Shown here in pieces: positions 1-5,829 of a stretch of DNA of 6,550 nt (positions within the stretch are counted from its first letter, which is position 1; each line of letters opens with the position of its first letter). Where the stretch lies: contig CAIWCQ010000359.1 in assembly GCA_903911165.1 (NCBI GenBank), positions 1 to 6,550 of the forward strand, given 5' to 3'. Under the pieces are notes generated by a model. It made no database searches, had not been told where the DNA came from, and saw nothing but the letters and a program-made list of their open reading frames with translations. A program made the position numbers and the translations under genes. The stretch is from an uncultured Actinomycetes bacterium (GTDB lineage: Bacteria; Actinomycetota; Actinomycetes; Mycobacteriales; Mycobacteriaceae).

Positions 1-412
1 CCCACGCGCGCTCGTACTGGGCGCGCTTCTTGGACAGGATCAGCCGTCCGTCCTTGTCCTCCTTCTGCAGGACAAGCGCCTCGACGTGCTCGCCGACCTC
101 GACGACCTCGGTGGGGTCGACGTCGTTCTTGATGCTCAGCTCGCGCGAGGGGATGACACCCTCGGTCTTGTAGCCGATATCGAGCAGGACCTCGTCCCGG
201 TCCACTTTGACGATGGTCCCCTCGACGATGTCGCCATCGTTGAAGTACTTGATGGTCTTGTCTATTGCGGCGAGGAAGTCCTCGGCCGAGCCGATGTCAT
301 TGATGGCTACCTGCGGCGAGGTGATGGTGGAACTCGACGTAGCGGTGGGGCTCGGCGTAACGGTAGGACTCGGCGTAGCGGTGGGACTCGGCGTAACGGT
401 GGGACTGGGCAT
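1..412 (-). CDS. rpsA: 30S ribosomal protein S1, N-terminal part (cut by window start)
   Basis: This gene encodes ribosomal protein S1, which binds mRNA on the 30S subunit during translation initiation. Reading leftward from ATG at 412-410, 137 codons are present before the window edge. After an unusual N-terminal tail (residues 2-31), residue 32 onward reads SPQVAINDIGSAEDF, then the first S1/OB-fold domain: YFNDGDIVEGTIVKV, LLDIGYKTEGVIP and LILSKKRAQYERAW. This is nearly identical to mycobacterial RpsA as I recall it. The start is supported by MPSPTVT, which matches the M. tuberculosis start, and by GGAG at 428-425, though its 12-base spacing is long. Relative to the M. tuberculosis protein there are 24 extra residues made by tandem repetition of PSPTVT/PSPTAT. 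polA lies upstream on the same strand, separated by two other genes. The remaining S1 domains lie outside the window. Identity is certain; the effect of the tail is unknown. Confidence 0.97.
   Translation of the reverse strand, partial: MPSPTVTPSPTATPSPTVTPSPTATSSSTITSPQVAINDIGSAEDFLAAIDKTIKYFNDGDIVEGTIVKVDRDEVLLDIGYKTEGVIPSRELSIKNDVDPTEVVEVGEHVEALVLQKEDKDGRLILSKKRAQYERAW
320..409 (-). repeat. 18-bp in-frame tandem repeat in the 5' end of rpsA
   Basis: Read on the minus strand, four near-identical 18-bp units (409-392, 391-374, 373-356, 355-338) are followed by a degenerate fifth (337-320). Each unit is six codons, giving PSPTVT, PSPTAT, PSPTVT, PSPTAT, then SSSTIT. Units 1 and 3 differ at two bases and units 2 and 4 at one, while the V/A alternation suggests a 36-bp higher-order duplication. 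The fifth unit differs from the fourth at seven bases and looks older. Because the unit is a multiple of three, copy-number change would keep the reading frame. M. tuberculosis S1 has only one such unit, as I recall it. Confidence 0.93.
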
Positions 413-498
413 ATTGTTAGGTTGCTCCGGACAGGGTCGGTCGTAGGGACATTTCGGAAGGTGCTGTACCTCGCAGTTGCGCGCACGAGAACTCGATG

Positions 499-528
499 AG
501 CCTACTCGACCGGGCATAACCTGGCCAA
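499..528 (-). promoter_or_regulatory. candidate rpsA promoter
   Basis: On the minus strand, TTGGCC (528-523) lies 18 bases upstream of TAGGCT (504-499). The latter fits the mycobacterial TANNNT -10 pattern and the former shares TTG with the -35 consensus. Transcription would begin near 492 and give a leader of about 80 bases before the ATG at 412. No strong alternative is visible, but -10 matches of this quality occur by chance, so this is a modest prediction. Confidence 0.33.
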
Positions 529-547
529 ACCCGGGTGTCTCCGCAGC

Positions 548-560
548 TATTCTGCTCTGG
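548..560 (+). promoter_or_regulatory. -10 box positioned for a leaderless GTG start of the PrsW-like gene
   Basis: TATTCT at 548-553 fits the TANNNT -10 consensus. Exactly six bases follow before the GTG at 560, which puts the expected transcription start on the first base of the start codon. No Shine-Dalgarno sequence precedes the GTG, as expected for a leaderless mRNA. No recognisable -35 is present, which is common in mycobacteria. Confidence 0.55.
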
Positions 561-1720
561 TGTCTCACGCCCCCGTCATCGGCAGCCTCGGGCCGCCCTA
601 CCCGACCCCGGTCCGCAAAGTCGGCGCACCGCTGGCGGCCATCATCTGCCTGGGCACCCTCGCCGGGTTAATCCTGACCCTGCTCACCGCCGCCGATCCG
701 GGCGGCACCGCGCTGGGATTCGCGCTGACCACTGTGGCGACGGCCGGCGTTTTGGCGTGCTACCTGTGGCTGGACCGCTGGGAACCGGAGCCGCCACGGT
801 TGCTGATCATGGCCTTTCTGTGGGGCGCGTCGGTGGCGGTGCTGATGTCGGTGGCGCTGGAGTACCTGTTTGACCATGCGATCGGCGGCGGACCGGAAGA
901 CAAGGCGAGTTTCGCGACGGTCGCCATCGGCGCACCACTGGTCGAGGAGGCGGCCAAGGGCCTGTTCCTGCTGCTGATGATGACCGGGCGGCGGCGGACC
1001 GAACTCAACACGCTGACCGACTGCCTGGTCTACTCGGGCCTGACTGCATTGGGCTTCGCCTGGCTGGAAAACATTTTCTACATCGCCAGCGGCGAGTCCC
1101 TCGGCGAATCGCTGACGATTGCCGCCCTGCGCCTGGTGATCAGCCCCTTCGCGCACCCACTCTTCACCACCATGTTCGGGATCGGGGTGTACTTCGCCCT
1201 GCACCAACGCGGGCTGATCGGCCGCATCGGCTGCTTGTTGCTGGGCTACGTCGGGGCGGTGGTCATGCACGGGCTGTGGAACGGCTCAGCATTGCTGGGG
1301 GCCAACACCTATCTCGCTGTCTATGTGCTGTGGATGATGCCGGTCTTCGCGCTGGCGATCGTCCTGGCCGTCAACAGCAGGCGCCGCGAACAGCGGATTG
1401 TCGCTAACAAACTCCCCTACATGGTGGCCACCGGAATGCTGACGCCGATTGAGGCGAGCTGGCTGGGCTCCATGCGCACCCGCAAGGCCGCGGTCCAGAC
1501 CGCACTGCAGTTCGGCGGGCGCCCGGCCGGGACAGCCGTCAAGAGATTCGCCCTGCAAGTAGTCGAACTTGCCTATGTCCGGGACCGGATCGATCGGGGT
1601 TTCGGTGACGAACGGGTGTTTGCGCTGCAGCACGAGGAGGCTTACCGGGTGATGGCCGCGCGCGCGGCCGCGGGACCCGCGTTGTATCAGCTTGGCGGGT
1701 ACCGGTTGCCGGTGCGTTAG
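560..1720 (+). CDS. PrsW-family glutamic-type intramembrane protease with C-terminal cytosolic tail
   Basis: The product is a 386-residue polytopic membrane protein. About eight hydrophobic segments lie at roughly 21-43, 50-71, 80-104, 117-141, 153-175, 184-212, 219-236 and 246-271. The family signature residues are all present: EEAAK with E129, E130 and K133; LENIFY with E170 and N171; H199 in HPLFTTMFG; and HGLWN with H237 and N241. It should therefore be catalytically competent. In Bacillus subtilis PrsW cuts the anti-sigma factor RsiW within the membrane; no anti-sigma or sigma gene is in this window, so the substrate here is unknown. Residues about 272-386 form an Arg-rich soluble tail absent from the roughly 220-residue Bacillus protein. 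GTG at 560 is the only usable start after the in-frame TGA at 497-499. The gene diverges from rpsA and converges with the sulfotransferase. Family assignment is strong; physiological role is inferred only. Confidence 0.9.
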   Translation: MSHAPVIGSLGPPYPTPVRKVGAPLAAIICLGTLAGLILTLLTAADPGGTALGFALTTVATAGVLACYLWLDRWEPEPPRLLIMAFLWGASVAVLMSVALEYLFDHAIGGGPEDKASFATVAIGAPLVEEAAKGLFLLLMMTGRRRTELNTLTDCLVYSGLTALGFAWLENIFYIASGESLGESLTIAALRLVISPFAHPLFTTMFGIGVYFALHQRGLIGRIGCLLLGYVGAVVMHGLWNGSALLGANTYLAVYVLWMMPVFALAIVLAVNSRRREQRIVANKLPYMVATGMLTPIEASWLGSMRTRKAAVQTALQFGGRPAGTAVKRFALQVVELAYVRDRIDRGFGDERVFALQHEEAYRVMAARAAAGPALYQLGGYRLPVR

Positions 1721-1739
1721 GGCCGGCCGCGAGCGGAAC

Positions 1740-2549
1740 TCAGACGATCCGCAACCCGGTCGGGATCCGGGCGGGATCGCGCCAGAAGGCGTCGTTGGTG
1801 AACCGCTTGAAAAGGTCTGGCGGCAAGAGGGTTTCGCGGGGTTCGGCTTTCACCGTGCCACGCACCGTGTGCAGACCGGGAGTGCCGGCGCGTTCGTCGA
1901 ACTCGGTGACGTCATAGTCGACGTGGCCGAAGTCGTGCTCGAAGTACGGTTCGCCGACAAAGTCGTAGATCGCGCGCAGGGTGGCCGCCGGGTCGGTGGT
2001 CAGGGTCTCGTACTGCACCAGCAGCAATCGGTCACGCTGCGCGCCGTAGCAGGCCTGCTTGAGCGCGTCATAGGGTCCGCCCACCATGCCGTCGGGGGCC
2101 ACCACACCGTTGGCGCGGGTGTACACCGTGCCACCGGGGCTGTAGTTGAAGATCGACGACGGGCTGAAGACGTTGCGTTGCACCAGCCGCTCGATGCTGT
2201 CCAGCACCCAGGGCATCTCACGGACGCAGGCGATCACCTTGGCCTCGGGGAACAACCGCGCGATCGCCGGCATCCAGCCGCACCATCCGCGGCTGGTGTC
2301 GAAGATGACCTCAGCCGGGCTATCGGCATAAAAATTGTCGAACAACCCGTGCACGATCCGCTCGCGTTGGGTGTCGTCGATGAATACCGAGTACTCGGGG
2401 CGAGCGCTCATCTGACCGTGTAACGCACCGAACAACCCGGCCAGCGGACCGGACATCCCGGCCTGGAAGCGCGGGTTCTGCCGCAGCAGTGCCGCCAGCA
2501 GCGTCGAACCCGAACGTGGCAGGCCGGAGATGAAGTGGATCTTTGACAA
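1740..2549 (-). CDS. PAPS-dependent sulfotransferase family protein
   Basis: This 269-residue soluble protein probably transfers a sulfuryl group from PAPS to an unidentified acceptor. The 5'-phosphosulfate-binding loop is at residues 9-18 (GLPRSGSTLL). A 3'-phosphate-binding region fits R110 to S118 (VREMPWVLDS). The segment YETLTTDPAATLRAIYDFVG at 180-199 is typical of the family. No signal peptide or membrane segment is seen, so it should act in the cytosol. The start is TTG at 2549-2547: the codon just upstream is TAG, and the next internal Met (residue 32) would remove the PAPS loop. A weak GGA lies nine bases upstream of the TTG and there is no leaderless -10 arrangement. It shares its strand with polA 121 bases upstream and converges with the PrsW-like gene 19 bases downstream. 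Mycobacteria sulfate glycolipids, trehalose lipids and glycopeptidolipids, but nothing here identifies the acceptor. Confidence 0.87.
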   Translation of the reverse strand: MSKIHFISGLPRSGSTLLAALLRQNPRFQAGMSGPLAGLFGALHGQMSARPEYSVFIDDTQRERIVHGLFDNFYADSPAEVIFDTSRGWCGWMPAIARLFPEAKVIACVREMPWVLDSIERLVQRNVFSPSSIFNYSPGGTVYTRANGVVAPDGMVGGPYDALKQACYGAQRDRLLLVQYETLTTDPAATLRAIYDFVGEPYFEHDFGHVDYDVTEFDERAGTPGLHTVRGTVKAEPRETLLPPDLFKRFTNDAFWRDPARIPTGLRIV

Positions 2550-2633
2550 CTACGTGGTCCGATCTTCGGTGTGATGAGTATTCGGCTGAATTCGCTTACC
2601 TCTCAATCGGCGCTCGCCCGGCCGACCGGTCGA

Positions 2634-2663
2634 AAATCACCAATCGGGAAGGCACAGCGTCAA
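2634..2663 (-). promoter_or_regulatory. weak candidate promoter for the sulfotransferase gene
   Basis: On the minus strand, TTGACG (2663-2658) is a good -35 match and sits 18 bases upstream of TGATTT (2639-2634), a poor -10 lacking the A at position 2. It lies in the 121-base spacer between the polA stop and the sulfotransferase TTG, and would give a leader of roughly 75-80 bases. The spacer also holds a 10-bp perfect palindrome CGACCGGTCG (2623-2632) just downstream of the -10. Otherwise I see nothing there and no terminator for polA. Read-through from polA is equally possible. Confidence 0.22.
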
Positions 2664-2670
2664 CACAAGT

Positions 2671-5355
2671 CTAGTGCGCCGCCGCATCCCAACTGCGGCC
2701 GTAACCAACGGAAACCTCAAGTGGCACGTCTAGCGGGTAGGCGCTACCCATCTTCTCGCGCACCAACTTCTCCAAGATCTCCCGCTCCCCCGGCGCGACC
2801 TCGAACAGCAACTCGTCATGCACTTGCAGCAACATCCGGGACTCGAGTGCGGCCGCGGTGATGGCTTTGTCGACGTTGATCATGGCGACCTTGATGATGT
2901 CGGCGGCGCTGCCCTGGATCGGGGCATTCAGCGCGGCGCGTTCGGCGGCCTCCCGGAGTTGGCGGTTGCTGCTGTCTAGTTCAGGCAGATAGCGTCGGCG
3001 GCCCAACACCGTCGAGGTGAAGCCGTCTTTGCGGGCCTGCTCGACCACACCCTCCAGGTAGTCCCGCACGCCGCCGAATCGGGCGAAGTAGGAGTCCATC
3101 TGTTCCTTGGCCTCTTCAGTGGAGATCTTGAGTTGCGCGGCCAGGCCGTAGGCGCTGAGTCCGTAGGCAAGGCCGTAGGACATCGCCTTCACCCGGCGGC
3201 GCAACTCGGCCGTCACCTCGTCGATGGGCACCCCGAAGGCACGGGAGCCGACAAACGAGTGCAGATCCTCGCCGGTGCGAAACGCCTCGATGAGTCCGGA
3301 GTCTTGGGACAGGTGCGCCATGATCCGCATCTCGATCTGGCTGTAGTCGGCGGTCATCAACTCCGGATAGCCGTCGCCCACACAGAACGCGTCGCGGATC
3401 CGGCGGCCGGCTTCGGTGCGGACCGGGATGTTCTGCAGGTTCGGGTCGGTCGACGACAGCCGCCCGGTGGCGGCGATGGTCTGGTTGAACGTGGTGTGGA
3501 TGCGACCGTCGGCGGCAGTCGACTTCAGCAGTCCGTCGACGGTGACCTTCAGTCGGGTGACGTCGCGATGGGCCAGCAGGTGCTCGAGGAACGGGTGTGC
3601 GGTCTTGTCGAACAAGGTCTGCAGGGCGTCGGCATCGGTGGTGTAGCCGGTCTTGGTCTTCTTGGTCTTCGGCATCTCCAGTTCGTCGAACAGGACGACC
3701 TGCAACTGTTTGGGTGAACCGAGGTTGATCTCCTTGCCGATCACCGCGTAAGCGGCCTGGGCGGCATCGCGGATCTGATCGCCGAACTCGCTCTGCAGCT
3801 CCTCAAGCTTGTCGTGATCGACGGCGATACCGCGGGATTCAAGACCAGCCAGCACCACCTGGACGGGCAGTTCCATATCACTCAGCAGTGCCGATGACTC
3901 CATCGCCGCAAGCTCAATGTCGAGTGCGTCAGCCAGATCGGTGACAGCGCGGGCCCGCAGGATCAGCGTCTGCACGGCCTGGCTGTCGACACCGTCGGTG
4001 TCATCGAGAAGTGACAGTTGTTGCTGCTCAGGTTCTTCGGCGCGCAATTCCCGTTTGAGATAGCGCACTGAAAGATCGTCCAGGCTGAAGCTGCGTTGCC
4101 CGGGGCGCACCAGATAGGCGGCCAGCGCGATATCGGAAGTCACCCCTGCCAGCGTCCAGCCGCGTCCGGCGAGGTCATGCATCGCACTCTTGGCCTCATG
4201 CAATGCTTTTGGTCTGCTCTCGTCGGCCAGCCAGACCACCAGCGCGGCTTCATCCTCGGCTGTCAGAGTCGCGGTGTCGACATAGGCGCCGTCGCCGTCG
4301 GCGGTCGCGATGGCCAGCGCGGTGGCATCACCGTCGTAGACGGCGTGCGTCCCGACCACCGCAAGACCGGATCGCGCTGTCCCGCTGGCATGTTCGGTCA
4401 GCCAGGCCGCCACCGTGCCGGGCGCCAGGGCGTCACCGCGCACCTCGAACCCATCCTCGACCTCCGGTTCGGCCGTGGCCAGGGTGTCAAATAACCGGTC
4501 GCGCAGCACCCGGAACTCGAGATCGTCGAAGAGTTGATGGATCTTGTCGCGGTCCCACGGCAGCAGACCCAAGGTGTCGGGCGTCTGCGCCAAGGGAACG
4601 TCGCGCACCAGATGGGTGAGATCTCGGTTGAGCAGCACCGTGGAGAGGTTTTCCCGCAACGAATCCCCGACCTTGCCGCGGACGGTATCGACGTTGTCCA
4701 CCAGGCCCTGCAGTGAGCCGTATTCGACGATCCACTTGGCGGCGGTCTTCTCCCCCACGCCGGGAATGCCGGGCAGGTTATCGCTGGGGTCGCCACGCAG
4801 TGCGGCGAAGTCGGGGTACTGCTCGGGCGTCAACCCGTACTTCGCCACCACCGCGTCAGGGGTGTAGCGGGTCAGCGTGCTGACACCTTTGATCGGATAC
4901 AGCACCGTGATATCGGAGTTGACCAGTTGCAGTGCGTCACGGTCCCCGGTGACGACCAGCACCCGGTAGCCGGACTCGTCGGCCTGGGTGGCGAGGGTGG
5001 CGATGATGTCATCGGCCTCGAAGCCGGGCTCGGATAGGGCGGTGATGCCCATCGCGGTGAGCACTTCCTTGGTGATGTCGATCTGGCCGCGGAACTCATC
5101 CGGCGTCGCACTGCGGGTGGCCTTGTACTCGGGAAAACGTTCGGAGCGGAAGGTCTGCCGGGAGACGTCGAAGGCGGCGGCGATGTGAGTGGGCGCCTCG
5201 TCGCGCATCAGGTTGATCAGCATCGCGGTGAATCCGTAAACCGCGTTGGTGGTCAGGCCGCTTTTGGTCTTGAAGTTCTCCGCGGGCAGTGCATAGAAGG
5301 CCCGGTATGCCAGCGAATTGCCATCGAGCAACATCAGTGTCGGCTTCGCGCTCAC
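2671..5355 (-). CDS. polA: DNA polymerase I
   Basis: Complete 894-residue PolA, which fills gaps and removes RNA primers during lagging-strand maturation and excision repair. Residues 1 to about 295 form the 5'-nuclease, with D11, D63, E113, D115, D116, D138, D140, D189 and D192 visible and a helix-hairpin-helix at about 194-209. Residues about 296-490 occupy the place of the 3'-5' exonuclease but show no DxE motif, so proofreading is predicted absent, as known for mycobacterial Pol I. The polymerase domain has motif A DYSQIEMRI (D670), O-helix KAMSYGLAYG (K723, Y727, Y731) and motif C QVHDELLFE (H846, D847, E848). Y727 replaces the E. coli Phe762, a change linked to poor discrimination against dideoxynucleotides. 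GTG at 5355 is the only start after the in-frame TAG at 5367-5365; Met8 would lie beside the conserved LLDGNS and gives a shorter tail. The DUF35 gene diverges from it 33 bases away. Confidence 0.98.
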   Translation of the reverse strand: MSAKPTLMLLDGNSLAYRAFYALPAENFKTKSGLTTNAVYGFTAMLINLMRDEAPTHIAAAFDVSRQTFRSERFPEYKATRSATPDEFRGQIDITKEVLTAMGITALSEPGFEADDIIATLATQADESGYRVLVVTGDRDALQLVNSDITVLYPIKGVSTLTRYTPDAVVAKYGLTPEQYPDFAALRGDPSDNLPGIPGVGEKTAAKWIVEYGSLQGLVDNVDTVRGKVGDSLRENLSTVLLNRDLTHLVRDVPLAQTPDTLGLLPWDRDKIHQLFDDLEFRVLRDRLFDTLATAEPEVEDGFEVRGDALAPGTVAAWLTEHASGTARSGLAVVGTHAVYDGDATALAIATADGDGAYVDTATLTAEDEAALVVWLADESRPKALHEAKSAMHDLAGRGWTLAGVTSDIALAAYLVRPGQRSFSLDDLSVRYLKRELRAEEPEQQQLSLLDDTDGVDSQAVQTLILRARAVTDLADALDIELAAMESSALLSDMELPVQVVLAGLESRGIAVDHDKLEELQSEFGDQIRDAAQAAYAVIGKEINLGSPKQLQVVLFDELEMPKTKKTKTGYTTDADALQTLFDKTAHPFLEHLLAHRDVTRLKVTVDGLLKSTAADGRIHTTFNQTIAATGRLSSTDPNLQNIPVRTEAGRRIRDAFCVGDGYPELMTADYSQIEMRIMAHLSQDSGLIEAFRTGEDLHSFVGSRAFGVPIDEVTAELRRRVKAMSYGLAYGLSAYGLAAQLKISTEEAKEQMDSYFARFGGVRDYLEGVVEQARKDGFTSTVLGRRRYLPELDSSNRQLREAAERAALNAPIQGSAADIIKVAMINVDKAITAAALESRMLLQVHDELLFEVAPGEREILEKLVREKMGSAYPLDVPLEVSVGYGRSWDAAAH

Positions 5356-5367
5356 GCCCTCACTCTA
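5355..5367 (-). promoter_or_regulatory. -10 box positioned for a leaderless GTG start of polA
   Basis: On the minus strand, TAGAGT (5367-5362) fits TANNNT and is followed by six bases (GAGGGC) and then the GTG at 5355. The purine-rich GAGGG looks like a ribosome-binding site but ends one base before the start codon, too close to work normally. A second TANNNT match, TAGCGT, lies just upstream (5382-5377 region, opposite the DUF35 -10) and would instead give a leader of about 15 bases, so the leaderless reading is favoured but not certain. Confidence 0.5.
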
Positions 5368-5369
5368 GG

Positions 5370-5389
5370 CACGGGTTACGCTACCCGGG
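5370..5389. promoter_or_regulatory. operator-like palindrome over the DUF35 promoter in the polA divergent spacer
   Basis: Perfect five-base arms CGGGT (5372-5376) and ACCCG (5383-5387) flank a six-base centre (5377-5382) that is itself the candidate -10 box of the DUF35 gene. The outer pair C5370/G5389 also matches. The site begins three bases upstream of the candidate polA -10. It would not be transcribed from the predicted DUF35 start, so it is better read as a protein-binding site than as an RNA hairpin. I do not recognise it as a known KstR or KstR2 site. Short GC arms of this kind can also arise by chance in high-GC DNA. Confidence 0.4.
5377..5389 (+). promoter_or_regulatory. -10 box positioned for a leaderless GTG start of the DUF35 gene
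   Basis: TACGCT (5377-5382) fits TANNNT, with six bases (ACCCGG) before the GTG at 5389. No Shine-Dalgarno sequence precedes the codon. This arrangement also supports choosing 5389 over the longer open frame, which runs back into polA coding sequence. Confidence 0.55.
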
Positions 5390-5829
5390 TGCCAGGCGCC
5401 ATAGACACTCCCGCCATCGACGGTTGGTGGGCATCCGACGACGCCGGTGTCCCGCATCTGGTGGGCGCCAAGTGCCCGCAGTGCGGCACCTACGTCTTCC
5501 CGCCGCGAGCCAACAACTGCCCCAACCCGGCGTGCGCAGCCGACGAACTCGAGCCGGTGGCGCTGTCTCGGCGCGGCACGCTGTGGAGCTATACCGAGAA
5601 CCACTACGCCCCGCCCGCGCCGTATCCGGCCGCTGATCCGTTCAAGCCGTTCGCGGTCGCCGCGGTGCAGTTGGACACTGAGGGCATCATCGTGCTCGGC
5701 AAGGTCGTCGAGGGAACCGGTGCCGCGGACCTGAAGGTCGGAATGGCGATGGAACTCACCACGATGCCGCTCTACGTCGGCGACGACGGAATCGAGCGCA
5801 GCGTTTACGCCTGGAGGATTGCTGAATGA
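5389..5829 (+). CDS. DUF35 zinc-ribbon / OB-fold acyl-CoA-associated protein
   Basis: The 146-residue product has the two parts of the DUF35 family. An N-terminal rubredoxin-like zinc ribbon carries C29-x2-C32 (CPQC) and C44-x4-C49 (CPNPAC). A C-terminal OB-fold runs from about residue 55 (GTLWSYTENHYAP, IIVLGKVVEG, YAWRIAE). Such proteins partner thiolase-like enzymes and are thought to bind acyl-CoA and stabilise or complete the active complex, as in ChsH2-Ltp2 of cholesterol side-chain breakdown. The downstream thiolase-like gene overlaps by ATGA, so an obligate partnership is likely. It corresponds to the gene next to polA in M. tuberculosis (Rv1628c, from memory). The start GTG at 5389 is chosen from the leaderless promoter geometry and because the conserved DTPAIDGWW begins a few residues later; the open frame extends upstream but would overlap polA. 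The actual substrate is unknown. Confidence 0.92.
   Translation: MPGAIDTPAIDGWWASDDAGVPHLVGAKCPQCGTYVFPPRANNCPNPACAADELEPVALSRRGTLWSYTENHYAPPAPYPAADPFKPFAVAAVQLDTEGIIVLGKVVEGTGAADLKVGMAMELTTMPLYVGDDGIERSVYAWRIAE
5812..5818 (+). promoter_or_regulatory. ribosome-binding site of the thiolase-like gene, inside the DUF35 gene
   Basis: TGGAGGA, with core GGAGG at 5813-5817, is the best Shine-Dalgarno match in the window and lies eight bases before the ATG at 5826. It is embedded in the codons for W142-R143-I144 of the DUF35 protein. It contrasts with the absence of such sites before the neighbouring GTG starts, as expected for an internal cistron in a transcript that begins leaderless. Confidence 0.8.

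Noticed and set aside
86..499. Plus-strand open frame of 137 codons opposite the rpsA start
   Set aside because: It is the antisense of a clearly real rpsA; the GLGVTVGLGVAV-like run in the overlapping frame is only the complement of the rpsA repeat.
510..534. CCGGG/CCCGG inverted repeat between rpsA and the PrsW-like gene as an operator
   Set aside because: The arms are five bases with a 15-base spacer and no extension, too weak in high-GC DNA to claim as a site.
1701..1713. ACCGG-TTG-CCGGT hairpin at the end of the PrsW-like gene as a terminator
   Set aside because: The stem is only five pairs, it lies inside the last codons, and no T-run follows on either strand.
1692..2423. Plus-strand open frame of 243 codons opposite the sulfotransferase
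   Set aside because: The minus strand encodes intact sulfotransferase motifs; the plus frame has no recognisable motif and is explained by high-GC codon bias.
2623..2632. Perfect 10-bp palindrome CGACCGGTCG after polA as a terminator or operator
   Set aside because: It has no loop, the nearby T-run lies on the wrong side for minus-strand termination, and such GC palindromes are common by chance in this base composition.
5185..5388. 68-codon N-terminal extension of the DUF35 gene
   Set aside because: It would overlap polA coding sequence on the other strand, the family does not have it, and the promoter geometry points to GTG at 5389.
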